Shown one piece after another: positions 23,671 to 31,258 of a stretch of 64,000 bases of DNA. The notes under the pieces were generated by a model. That model was not told the DNA's origin. It saw only the letters and a program-made list of their open reading frames with translations, and searched no databases. This DNA is from Williamsia phyllosphaerae (GTDB taxonomy: Bacteria; Actinomycetota; Actinomycetes; Mycobacteriales; Mycobacteriaceae): positions 558,001 to 622,000 of the forward strand of contig NZ_BMCS01000003.1 of the NCBI RefSeq assembly GCF_014635305.1. Direction: 5' to 3'. How positions within the stretch are numbered: position 1 is the stretch's first letter; every line of letters begins with the position of its first letter. The translations under genes were made by a program, and so were the position numbers.

Positions 23671-24495
23671 ATGAGCGACCCCCACAACCCCGACGATCCT
23701 CGCCAGCAGGGGGACCAGGGCGCTCCCGCCGGTGGCCCGGATGCCGGCAGTCCGTGGTCGGGTGGATACCAGCAGCCCGACCCGAACCAACCGCGATACG
23801 ACCAGGGCCAGCCGCAGTACGGACAGACTCCCTACGGCCAGCCTCAATACGGCCAGCCCCAATATGGTCAGCCCCAGTACGGACAATCACCCGCCTACGG
23901 GCAGCCGCCGACGGGTGCATCCCCGTACGGACAGCCCGGTGCCGAGCAGCCGGGCCCGTACACGGGTCCGAGCCAGCCGCAATACGGACAGCAGTCCTAC
24001 GGCGATCCCCAGTACGGACAGCCGTACGGCCAGCCCGGTCAGGAGCAGCAGCCCTACGGTCAGCCCGCCTACGGGGCGCCGGGGCAGCAGCAGTACGCCC
24101 AGACGTCTGCCGGTGCGCCCACCGCGCCAGGCCAGGACCAGTTCGCCGGGATGAACCGTCCGCTGCGGGACCGGAAACCGTTCCGGATCGCGGTCGTCGG
24201 TGGCGTGGTGGCGATCGTGGTCATCGTGCTCGCCATCACCGCGTTCGTCGCCCCGGGCTTCGCGGTGAACAAGGAACTCAACCAGTCCGCGGTGCAGGAC
24301 GGCGTCAAGTCGATCCTCGAGAAGGACTACCAGGCAACCGAGGTGGGCGGCGTCAGCTGCCCGGACGGGCAGAAGGTGGAGAAGGGCAAGTCATTCGACT
24401 GCACCGCCACCGTCGCCGGCGCACAGCAGAAGGTGACCATCACCTTCCTCGACGACAACGGTCGTTACGAGGTCGGTCGACCCACCGCGAACTGA
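23671..24495 (+). CDS. DUF4333 membrane protein with YGQP-repeat tail
   Basis: Encodes 274 residues. Residues ~1-160 are low complexity, rich in Tyr, Gly, Gln and Pro, with many copies of YGQP/PQYGQ. A single membrane helix starts at residue 171 ([20 protein letters not shown]), and a ~75-residue extracytoplasmic DUF4333 domain with C230 and C244, probably a disulfide, ends the protein. The topology is therefore a cytoplasmic disordered N-terminus and an external C-terminus. Rv2091c lies at the same place in mycobacteria. Function unknown. Good ribosome binding site GGAGGG. Confidence 0.82.
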   Translation: MSDPHNPDDPRQQGDQGAPAGGPDAGSPWSGGYQQPDPNQPRYDQGQPQYGQTPYGQPQYGQPQYGQPQYGQSPAYGQPPTGASPYGQPGAEQPGPYTGPSQPQYGQQSYGDPQYGQPYGQPGQEQQPYGQPAYGAPGQQQYAQTSAGAPTAPGQDQFAGMNRPLRDRKPFRIAVVGGVVAIVVIVLAITAFVAPGFAVNKELNQSAVQDGVKSILEKDYQATEVGGVSCPDGQKVEKGKSFDCTATVAGAQQKVTITFLDDNGRYEVGRPTAN

Positions 24496-24508
24496 TCCGC
24501 GCGGTCGG

Positions 24509-25462
24509 TCACCAGCGTTCGCTCCACCCCAGCGCCGTGGCCAACCGGTTCACCGACGAACCGATCCCGAGTTCGGCGACGAGCGCGGTGATCCGGTCCG
24601 GGTCGGCAGGCACCGCCGGGATGATGCCCTCTCCGTCGCCCTCGATCTCGGCGTCGGTGCGCACGAAGACCACGGTCCGGGCGGCCTGCAGGTAATCCGC
24701 CGCGTCGACGATCGATGACCGGATGCGGGGCGAGATCGACTTGTCGCCGGATCGTGCCGCGGCCTCGATGTCGTCGAGGGTTCCGAACTGCGCCAACAGC
24801 TTTGCCGCGGTCTTCTCACCGACCCCGGTCACGCCGGGTAGTCCGTCGGACGGATCGCCACGCAGCATCGCCAACTCGGCGTAGGCGGTACCGGGGCGGG
24901 CCGGCGGCACGTCGTATCGTTCGGCGACCTCCTCGGGACCGAACATCTCGGCGCGGTTGACGCCTTTGCCGACATACAGCACCCGTACCTCGACGGGATC
25001 GTCGACGACCACCTGCAGCAGATCGCGGTCACCGCTGACGACGACCACGGGATCCTCTGTCTCGGAGTCGGCGAGGGTGCCGATGACATCGTCGGCCTCG
25101 CATCCGTGCGCCCCGGCGCTAGCAAGACCGGCGGCGGCCAGGAAGTCGGCGATCATGTCGACCTGCGGGGTGAGGGTGTCGGGCACCTCTTCCACGGAGT
25201 TGCCGTCCGCGACCACCTCCGCGACGCGGTGCGCCTTGTACGACGGGATCAGATCGGTGCGGAACTTCGGACGCCAGTCGTAGTCGAGGCAGACGACCAA
25301 GCGGCGAGGGTGTTCGCGGTTGACCAGTACCGCGATCATGTCGACGAATCCGCGGATCGCGTTGACCGGACGACCGTCGGGCGCGGTGATCTTCTCGGGG
25401 ATCCCGTGGAAGGCGCGGAACCAGAGGCTCGCGCCATCGAGCAACATCACCGGAGCTGTCAT
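24509..25462 (-). CDS. Stand-alone 5'-3' exonuclease (Pol I-type FEN)
   Basis: Encodes 317 residues, equivalent to the 5' nuclease domain of DNA polymerase I without the polymerase. Metal ligands appear in [36 protein letters not shown] and [12 protein letters not shown]. The helix-hairpin-helix [14 protein letters not shown] contacts DNA. Equivalent to Rv2090. Likely removes flaps or RNA primers alongside the Pol I enzyme encoded elsewhere. It converges on the DUF4333 gene with a 13-base gap. Confidence 0.92.
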   Translation of the reverse strand: MTAPVMLLDGASLWFRAFHGIPEKITAPDGRPVNAIRGFVDMIAVLVNREHPRRLVVCLDYDWRPKFRTDLIPSYKAHRVAEVVADGNSVEEVPDTLTPQVDMIADFLAAAGLASAGAHGCEADDVIGTLADSETEDPVVVVSGDRDLLQVVVDDPVEVRVLYVGKGVNRAEMFGPEEVAERYDVPPARPGTAYAELAMLRGDPSDGLPGVTGVGEKTAAKLLAQFGTLDDIEAAARSGDKSISPRIRSSIVDAADYLQAARTVVFVRTDAEIEGDGEGIIPAVPADPDRITALVAELGIGSSVNRLATALGWSERW

Positions 25463-25502
25463 AGCTGATCACTGTGCCAGATGCCCCGGGGGACCGATCG
25501 CC

Positions 25503-25508
25503 TACGGT
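25503..25508 (+). promoter_or_regulatory. -10 box of M24 peptidase gene (predicted leaderless)
   Basis: TACGGT, 7 bases before the ATG at 25516. No ribosome binding site. The choice of this start rests partly on it. Confidence 0.45.
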
Positions 25509-25515
25509 GGAAGCC

Positions 25516-26631
25516 ATGACTGAGCAACGGTTTTCGAGTCAGGTGTACGCCGATCGTCTCGCCCGGGCGGCTGCGGTCGCCGGCGAGGCGCAGGTCGAGG
25601 CGTTGATCATCGGCCCCGGACCCGACCTCGAGTACCTCACCGGGTCGACGGCGAGCACGTTCGAGCGACTGACCGCACTGGTTGTGCCCGCGTCCGGCCC
25701 ACCGTGGGTGGTCGTCCCGCGTCTCGAACTCGCCGCGCTGCGGGCGTCTGCGGTCGGCGATCTCGGTATCGACACCCGCGACTGGGTGGACGGCGAAGAC
25801 CCCTACTCGCTGGCCCTGGACGGGATCGCCGCCGGTGCGGTGGTGGCCGTGTCGGACGCGTTGCCCGCCCTGCACCTCATCCCGTTGGCCGACCGGCTGG
25901 GATCTGCGCCGATCCTGGCGACCCCGGTGCTGAGTCGCTTGCGAATGATCAAGGACCCCGCCGAGATCGACGCCCTGCGGCGGGCCGGCGCAGCGATCGA
26001 CCGGGTGCACGCCCGGATGGGTGAGTTCCTGATCGCGGGTCGGACCGAACGTCAGGTCGCCGACGACATCACCGCCGCTATCATCGCCGAGGGTCACACC
26101 GAGGCGGCGTTCGTCATCGTCGGGTCAGGACCGAACGGCGCCGACCCGCACCACGAGGTCTCCGACCGCGTTATCTCCTCGGGGGACATCGTCGTCATCG
26201 ACATAGGCGGACCCGTTGCGCCGGGGTACAACTCGGACTCCACCCGGACCTACGCCGTCGGGGCGCCCTCAGCCGACATCGCGTCGCAGGTCGCCATCCT
26301 TGAGCGTGCCCAGCAGGCGGCGGTCGACGCGGTGCGCCCCGGAGCCCGGGCGCACGACGTCGACGCGGCCGCACGCGACGTCCTCGTCGACGCCGGACTC
26401 GGCGAGCAGTTCATCCATCGGACCGGTCACGGCATCGGGCTGTCGGTCCACGAGGAGCCCTACATCGTCGCCGGCAGCGACGTCACACTCGAGGCCGGTA
26501 TGGCGTTCAGCATCGAGCCGGGTATCTACTTCGGTGGGCGGTGGGGTGCGCGCATCGAGGACATCGTGGTCGTGACCGACGACGGCTGCGAGCCCGTCAA
26601 CACCAGGCCGCACGGACTGACCACCCTCTAG
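25516..26631 (+). CDS. M24-family aminopeptidase (PepQ/PepE-like)
   Basis: Encodes 371 residues. The N-terminal creatinase-like domain (about 1-135) is followed by a pita-bread peptidase domain. The five metal ligands are present: two Asp in VIDIGGPVAPGYNSDSTRTY, His in TGHGIGLSVHEEPY, Glu in FSIEPGIYF and Glu in RIEDIVVVT. Likely a dimetal Xaa-Pro dipeptidase or aminopeptidase; it corresponds to Rv2089c (PepE). ATG 25516 is preferred over an in-frame GTG at 25474 because of the promoter spacing. Confidence 0.92.
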   Translation: MTEQRFSSQVYADRLARAAAVAGEAQVEALIIGPGPDLEYLTGSTASTFERLTALVVPASGPPWVVVPRLELAALRASAVGDLGIDTRDWVDGEDPYSLALDGIAAGAVVAVSDALPALHLIPLADRLGSAPILATPVLSRLRMIKDPAEIDALRRAGAAIDRVHARMGEFLIAGRTERQVADDITAAIIAEGHTEAAFVIVGSGPNGADPHHEVSDRVISSGDIVVIDIGGPVAPGYNSDSTRTYAVGAPSADIASQVAILERAQQAAVDAVRPGARAHDVDAAARDVLVDAGLGEQFIHRTGHGIGLSVHEEPYIVAGSDVTLEAGMAFSIEPGIYFGGRWGARIEDIVVVTDDGCEPVNTRPHGLTTL

Positions 26632-26638
26632 GAGAGGA

Positions 26639-27019
26639 TCACAGATCCGGGCGCGCGGTGACCTCGTCGACGAGGTCGGCAGCGTCCTTGAGGTTCAGCC
26701 CGGGGTGCTGTTCGCGCAGCCTTCGAACCGCCTTGATGCGCCCGTCGGTGGTCTCCAGTGCATGGATGACGTCGTCGAAGGGGACCGTCGCCGGATTCTT
26801 GCGCGGGTAGGAGATCGACGGCCGCTCGCGACCGGTGACCGTGCGATAGGCCGTCCACAGGATGCTGAGGGTCAGCAAGACCGCTACGACCGCAACAGTT
26901 ATCCGATACGCCGACGGGCGATTGAACGCTTCTGCCACGTAGAAGACCGTGAGAACCAGAACACAGGTGTTCATGACACGACCGGCCCAGGTCTCGAGCT
27001 TCTTCCTGCGCTGGGACAC
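26639..27019 (-). CDS. Small conserved membrane protein
   Basis: Encodes 126 residues from GTG. Two hydrophobic helices (about 15-30 and 38-60) are followed by a cytoplasmic segment whose end (AVRRLREQHPGLNLKDAADLVDEV) resembles the ribosomal L7/L12 C-terminal helix motif. No function can be assigned. It lies 4 bases behind the F420-type oxidoreductase gene and is probably cotranscribed with it. Confidence 0.65.
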   Translation of the reverse strand: MSQRRKKLETWAGRVMNTCVLVLTVFYVAEAFNRPSAYRITVAVVAVLLTLSILWTAYRTVTGRERPSISYPRKNPATVPFDDVIHALETTDGRIKAVRRLREQHPGLNLKDAADLVDEVTARPDL

Positions 27020-27023
27020 GTCG

Positions 27024-27434
27024 TCAGGCCTCGGTCGAGAGCAGACTCTGCGACCCCAGGATCCGGGTGACGCTGATCTCGATGACCACGCGGCGCGGGT
27101 TCACCTTGGGCTGGCGGTAGCGCAGGGCGTAGCGGCGAACCGCCTCGGCGATGTCGTCGGCGTCGCGACTGATGCGCGCAGGCCCTTCCAGGGTGAGCCA
27201 CCGGGGACCGTCGACGTGGGTCACCGACGCGTACTGACCGCGGTCGGTGTTGCGGACCTTCTGGCTGCCCTCGAAGGTGATGACGCGCGCCAATTGGCGT
27301 TCGGGATCGTAGGTGACGCCGACCGCGACCGAGTGCGGGGTGTTGTCGGCGCGCAGCGTGGTGAGGCTCGCGAGATGTCGGTCGGTGAGGAACTCCAGGG
27401 CGGCAGGGGTCAGATCACTCGCGGTACGGGGCAC
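27024..27434 (-). CDS. PPOX-class F420-dependent oxidoreductase (Rv2074-like)
   Basis: Encodes 136 residues from GTG 27434. It has a split beta-barrel flavin/F420 fold: ALEFLTDRHLASLTTLRADN at the N-terminus, KVRNTDRGQYASVTHVDGPR in the middle and YRQPKVNPRRVVIEI near the end, matching mycobacterial Rv2074, reported as an F420H2-dependent biliverdin reductase. The neighbouring SDR and cob genes repeat the order Rv2074-Rv2073c-cobL. The -10-like TACGCT 6 bases upstream suggests a leaderless start; longer readings run into palindromic and repeated DNA. Confidence 0.85.
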   Translation of the reverse strand: MPRTASDLTPAALEFLTDRHLASLTTLRADNTPHSVAVGVTYDPERQLARVITFEGSQKVRNTDRGQYASVTHVDGPRWLTLEGPARISRDADDIAEAVRRYALRYRQPKVNPRRVVIEISVTRILGSQSLLSTEA

Positions 27435-27440
27435 GCACCC

Positions 27441-27446
27441 AGCGTA
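27441..27446 (-). promoter_or_regulatory. -10 box of the Rv2074-like gene (predicted leaderless)
   Basis: TACGCT on the minus strand, 6 bases before the GTG at 27434, immediately followed upstream by a perfect 20-base palindrome. Confidence 0.45.
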
Positions 27447-27447
27447 T

Positions 27448-27467
27448 CCGCGCTCCGCGGAGCGCGG
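27448..27467. promoter_or_regulatory. Perfect 20-base palindrome, possible operator
   Basis: A 20-base perfect palindrome centred on CCGCGG with arms CCGCGCTCCG. It sits one base upstream of the -10 box of the minus-strand oxidoreductase gene, covering the -16 to -36 region, where a repressor or activator could act. It abuts the first 22-bp repeat and may instead be part of that structure. Confidence 0.4.
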
Positions 27468-27474
27468 CCCCACC

Positions 27475-27606
27475 CCTGCCGAGCGGGCCCTGACCACCCG
27501 CCGACCGTGCCCAAATCACCCGCCGAGCGGGCCCTTACTACCCGCCGACCGTGCCCAAATCACCCGCCGACTGTGCCGTAGGTGCCCATCGAGTGGGCCG
27601 ATAATG
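27475..27606 (+). repeat. Six tandem 22-bp GC-rich repeat units, forward orientation
   Basis: Six contiguous units of exactly 22 bases (27475, 27497, 27519, 27541, 27563, 27585). Two subtypes alternate: type A begins CCCGCCGAGCGGGCC and contains its own mini-hairpin (CCCGC, loop CGA, GCGGG); type B begins CCCGCCGACCGTGCCC. Units 2 and 4 are identical over all 22 bases. The order is A, B, A, B, B-like, A-like, decaying towards the centre. A period of 22 is not a multiple of three and the units contain no start signals, so it is not coding. Confidence 0.85.
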
Positions 27607-27638
27607 GCGTCGTCTCGCTCAGATGCGTCTGCCGCCGT

Positions 27639-27726
27639 CGGTTGGGGCACCGTCGATGCGTCGTTTCGGCCCGCTCGGCGGGTCGGTTCGGCACGTTCGG
27701 CGGGGTGTTCGGGCCCGCTCGGCGGG
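27639..27726 (-). repeat. Four 22-bp repeat units in inverted orientation
   Basis: Four contiguous units (27639, 27661, 27683, 27705) that are reverse complements of the left array, order B-like, A, B, A. The unit at 27705-27726 matches the left unit at 27519 over CCCGCCGAGCGGGCCC on the opposite strand. With the forward array and a 32-base centre (27607-27638), the whole forms a large imperfect inverted repeat that ends 8 bases before the SDR start codon. Confidence 0.8.
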
Positions 27727-27734
27727 ATGGGACA

Positions 27735-28523
27735 ATGACCTTCGTGACCAGAGCCGGACGATCGACGACTCCCGACGGTGTGATCCTCCTGTTGGGTGGA
27801 CGCAGCGAGATCGGCCTGGACGTCGCGCGCCGCCTCGCCGACGGAGGGGTCGTCATCCTCGCCGCCCGACGCCACGACGATCTCGACGGGCAGGTCCGAC
27901 TGATTCGTGACGCGGGGGCAAGCGCCGTGCACACGGCCGAGTTCGATGCAGACGACATCGCGAGCCACACCCCATTCATCGAGTCGGTCGTCGCCGAACA
28001 CGGTGCCATCGGGGTCGCGGTCGTGGCGTTCGGGATCCTCGGTGACCAGCAGCGCGCCGAGACCGACGTGGCGCACGCCCTGCAGATCGCCCACACCGAC
28101 TACGTCGCCCAGATCAGCGTCATCACCCCGCTGGCGCAGGTGATGCGCGCCGCCGACGCCGGGGCGATCATCGTCTTCTCGTCGGTGGCCGGCATCCGCG
28201 TGCGGCAGGCCAACTACGTCTACGGCTCGACCAAGGCCGGACTCGACGGGTTCGCGTCCGGTCTCGCCGACTCCCTGCACCACACCGGCGTCCAGGTCCT
28301 CATCGCCCGACCCGGTTTCGTCATCGGAGCGATGACCAAGGACCTGATGGACTCCGGCGTCGCACCCGCGCCCATGTCGAGCACGCCGGAGCAGGTCGCG
28401 GCCGCCGTCGTCAGAGCCTTGCACCGCGGCAAACGCACCGTCTGGATTCCCTGGGCCATCCGCCCGGCGATGTTCGGAATGCGTCTGCTTCCGCAGGCCG
28501 TGTGGCGCAAGATCCCCCGGTGA
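27735..28523 (+). CDS. Short-chain dehydrogenase (Rv2073c-like)
   Basis: Encodes 262 residues. It has a Rossmann motif VILLLGGRSEIGLDVARRLA (GGRSEIG variant of TGxxxGxG), the catalytic Ser in FSSVAG and YxxxK in YVYGSTKAG. It ends with a hydrophobic, arginine-rich tail (MRLLPQAVWRKIPR). It is close to Rv2073c and to the DprE2 reductase lineage, but no DprE1 partner is nearby, so the substrate is unknown. The ATG is chosen because upstream sequence is repeats. It lies 7 bases before cobL and may be cotranscribed. Confidence 0.85.
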   Translation: MTFVTRAGRSTTPDGVILLLGGRSEIGLDVARRLADGGVVILAARRHDDLDGQVRLIRDAGASAVHTAEFDADDIASHTPFIESVVAEHGAIGVAVVAFGILGDQQRAETDVAHALQIAHTDYVAQISVITPLAQVMRAADAGAIIVFSSVAGIRVRQANYVYGSTKAGLDGFASGLADSLHHTGVQVLIARPGFVIGAMTKDLMDSGVAPAPMSSTPEQVAAAVVRALHRGKRTVWIPWAIRPAMFGMRLLPQAVWRKIPR

Positions 28524-28530
28524 CGCGGGC

Positions 28531-29736
28531 GTGAACGAAGCGGACATCGTCGTCGTCGGCGTTGGCGCGGATGGCTGGAACGGGCTCGGCGACACCGCCC
28601 GCGACGAACTACGCCGGGCGACGCTCATCGCGGGGTCCACCCGGCAGTTGGACCTGCTTCCCGAACTCGCCGCACGACGTCACGCGTGGAGCTCACCGAT
28701 GGTCGATGACCTCCACGCGGTCCTCGACGCAGCACCACAGACGCCCGTGCACATCCTCGCCAGCGGCGACCCGATGTTCCACGGCGTCGGGACGACGATC
28801 ATCCGCCATGTCGGCGCCGACCGTGTGCGGGTCATCCCCGCCGTGTCGAGCGCCTCACTGGCCGCCGCACGACTCGGATGGGACCTCACCGACACCCGCA
28901 TCGTCAGCCTGGTCAGCGCACCCGTTTCCTCGCTAGCCCGCGACATCAGTGACGGGGTGCGGCTGCTGATTCTCAGCCGCGACGCCACCACACCCGAGGC
29001 GGTCGCCGCCCACCTCACCCGCTCTGGGCACGGGGAGTCGCCCGTGACGGTGCTCGAACAACTCGGCGGCACCGACGAGGCGATCGCCCAGGGGACCGCG
29101 AACACCTGGAGCCGACCGGCCGGAGACCGGCTCAACATCGTCGCGGTGGAGTGTGTCGGTCCGGCGTCGTCGCGCCAATCCGGCCTGCCCGACACCGATT
29201 TCGACAACGACGGGCAGCTGACCAAGACTGCCGTCCGAGCACTGACGATCGCCGCGTTGCGACCCGCGCCCGGTCAGCTGCTGTGGGACATCGGCGGCGG
29301 CGCCGGATCGGTCGCCATCGAGTGGTCGCGCACCGAGAGCAATTGCCGCGCTGTGGTGTTCGAGACGAACGCCACGCGTCGCGAGCGAATCGTCGGAAAC
29401 GCCGACCGTCTCGGCGTCGGCACCACGATCACCGTGGCCGGCGAGGCCCCGCAGGCCCTGCACGGCGCCCCGACCCCCGACGCGATCTTCATCGGGGGCG
29501 GTCTGTGTACCGACGACATGGTCGAGGTCTGCTGGTCGGCGCTGCGAGCAGGCGGGATCATCGTTGCCAACGCGGTGACCATCGAATCGGAAGCCGCGGT
29601 GCTGCAATGGCATCGGACACACGGTGGCGAACTGAGGCGTGTCCATCTCGAGCACGCCGCCCCACTGGGGTCCATGACGACGTGGCGCCCCGTTCTGCCG
29701 GTCACACAGTGGATCGCCACCAAGGAGCACTCATGA
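28531..29736 (+). CDS. cobL: Precorrin-6Y C5,15-methyltransferase (decarboxylating)
   Basis: Encodes 401 residues from GTG, a CbiE-CbiT fusion. The N-terminal half (about 1-205) is a tetrapyrrole methylase with VGVGADGWNGLG and ASGDPMFHGVG. The C-terminal half (about 225-395) is a class I SAM methyltransferase with WDIGGGAGSVAIEW. It methylates C5 and C15 and removes the acetate carboxyl at C12 of precorrin-6B, giving precorrin-8. The stop overlaps cobM as ATGA. Confidence 0.95.
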   Translation: MNEADIVVVGVGADGWNGLGDTARDELRRATLIAGSTRQLDLLPELAARRHAWSSPMVDDLHAVLDAAPQTPVHILASGDPMFHGVGTTIIRHVGADRVRVIPAVSSASLAAARLGWDLTDTRIVSLVSAPVSSLARDISDGVRLLILSRDATTPEAVAAHLTRSGHGESPVTVLEQLGGTDEAIAQGTANTWSRPAGDRLNIVAVECVGPASSRQSGLPDTDFDNDGQLTKTAVRALTIAALRPAPGQLLWDIGGGAGSVAIEWSRTESNCRAVVFETNATRRERIVGNADRLGVGTTITVAGEAPQALHGAPTPDAIFIGGGLCTDDMVEVCWSALRAGGIIVANAVTIESEAAVLQWHRTHGGELRRVHLEHAAPLGSMTTWRPVLPVTQWIATKEHS

Positions 29737-30506
29737 CCGTCCACTTCATCGGCGCGGGTCCCGGCGCCGCCGACCTGATCACCCTGCGGGGTGCGCAGAC
29801 CCTGGCGCGGTGCCGGACCTGCCTCTACGCCGGGTCTCTCGTCCCGGACGAGATGCTCGAGCACTGCCCGCCGGATGCGGTGATGATCGACACCGCGCGG
29901 ATGCCGCTCGACGAGATCATCGGCCACATGCGGACCGCACACGCAGCCGGGCACGACATCGCGCGGCTGCATTCTGGTGACCCGTCGCTGTACTCGGCGG
30001 TCGCCGAACAGATCCGGGCCCTCGACGCCGTCGGGATCGATCACGCCATCGTCCCCGGTGTGCCCGCCTTCTCCGCCGCCGCGGCGGCGCTCGGACGGGA
30101 GCTCACGGTCCCGGGGATCGGACAGTCCCTGCTGATCACGCGGGTCTCGACACTGTCGACGGACATGCCGGCGGGGGAGACGCTGGCCGAGTTGGCCGCG
30201 ACCGGCGTCACCCTCGCGCTGCATCTTGCGGCCCGTCGCATCGAGCAGGTGCAGGCTGACCTCATGGAGCACTACGGTCCGCGTTGTCCCTGTGCGGTCG
30301 TCGCTTTCGCCAGCCGCGACAACGAACAGATCCTCCGGTGCACACTCGATCGACTCGCCGCCGAGACCACGGCCGCCGGAATCGTGCGGACCGCCGTGAT
30401 CTTCGTCGGCCCGGTACTGGCGGCCAGCGGTTTCCCCGACAGCTACCTGTACTCGCAGGCCCGGATGACCAAGGTCGCCGGCGAGAACGGCTCCGCGCCG
30501 GCATGA
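29733..30506 (+). CDS. cobM: Precorrin-4 C11-methyltransferase
   Basis: Encodes 257 residues. A tetrapyrrole methylase with FIGAGPGAADLITLRG at the N-terminus, CLYAGSLVPDEML and LHSGDPSLYSAVAEQI in the middle, and VPGVPAFSAAAAALGRELTV typical of CobM/CbiF. It uses SAM to methylate C11 of precorrin-4. It overlaps cobL and cobK by 4 bases each, so cobL-M-K is one translationally coupled unit. Confidence 0.95.
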   Translation: MTVHFIGAGPGAADLITLRGAQTLARCRTCLYAGSLVPDEMLEHCPPDAVMIDTARMPLDEIIGHMRTAHAAGHDIARLHSGDPSLYSAVAEQIRALDAVGIDHAIVPGVPAFSAAAAALGRELTVPGIGQSLLITRVSTLSTDMPAGETLAELAATGVTLALHLAARRIEQVQADLMEHYGPRCPCAVVAFASRDNEQILRCTLDRLAAETTAAGIVRTAVIFVGPVLAASGFPDSYLYSQARMTKVAGENGSAPA

Positions 30507-31258
30507 CCGGTCAGGGACCGGTACTGATCCTCGGCGGGACGGCCGAGGCGCGTGCTCTCGCGGCCGAGCTGCACGAGCTCGCCGTGCCCTACCTCTCGTC
30601 ACTCGCGGGGCGGGTCCAACAGCCGCGGCTGCCGGTCGGCGAGGTGCGGATCGGCGGTTTCGGCGGGGCCACGGCGCTGCGCGCATGGATCACCGACCAC
30701 GACTGCCGGGCCGTCATCGACGCAACCCACCCCTTCGCGCAACAGATCTCACGCAACGCAGCGGAGGCGACGGCGCCGATACCGGTGCCGCTCATCGCGT
30801 TCCGACGCCCGGAGTGGGTCCCCACGGCCGACGACGAGTGGACGGTCGTCGACGACATCACCGCGGCCGCGTCCGCGGTGTCCGCTGTGGGCAGCAGGAT
30901 CCTGGTCACCACCGGACGACAGGACGTGACGGCGTTCGCCGGGGACGACTCCGCCTTCTATGCGATCCGCGTCGTCGACCCACCCACCGGTGACCTACCC
31001 CGGCACCACAAGATCATTCGGAGCCGCGGGCCCTACGATCTCGAATCCGAGCTGGCGCTGTTGCGCGACAACGACATCGACACGCTGGTGACGAAGAACA
31101 GCGGCGGGGAACACACCCGGGCGAAACTGGTCGCCGCACGAGAACTCGGGGTGAGGGTGGTGATGGTGGCACAACCGCCGTCGCCGTCCGGGGTCGATGT
31201 CGTCGACACCCTCGACGAGGTGATCAGTCGACTGCGGGACCGTAACGCCGCGAGGTGA
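30503..31258 (+). CDS. cobK: Precorrin-6A reductase
   Basis: Encodes 251 residues. The N-terminus VLILGGTAEARALAAEL and the motifs VIDATHPFAQQIS and VTKNSGGEHTRAKLVAARE define CobK/CbiJ. It reduces the macrocycle of precorrin-6A with NADPH. Its last 35 bases overlap the 3' end of the convergent cobIJ gene, so the two transcripts are antisense at their ends. Confidence 0.94.
   Translation: MTGQGPVLILGGTAEARALAAELHELAVPYLSSLAGRVQQPRLPVGEVRIGGFGGATALRAWITDHDCRAVIDATHPFAQQISRNAAEATAPIPVPLIAFRRPEWVPTADDEWTVVDDITAAASAVSAVGSRILVTTGRQDVTAFAGDDSAFYAIRVVDPPTGDLPRHHKIIRSRGPYDLESELALLRDNDIDTLVTKNSGGEHTRAKLVAARELGVRVVMVAQPPSPSGVDVVDTLDEVISRLRDRNAAR

Noticed and set aside
27475-27726. CRISPR array
   Set aside because: Units are contiguous without spacers, only 22 bases long, present in both orientations, and no cas genes are nearby.
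27313-27738. Coding region through the 22-bp repeats
   Set aside because: The period of 22 shifts frame each unit, the translations are Arg/Pro/Thr low complexity, and no start signals support them.
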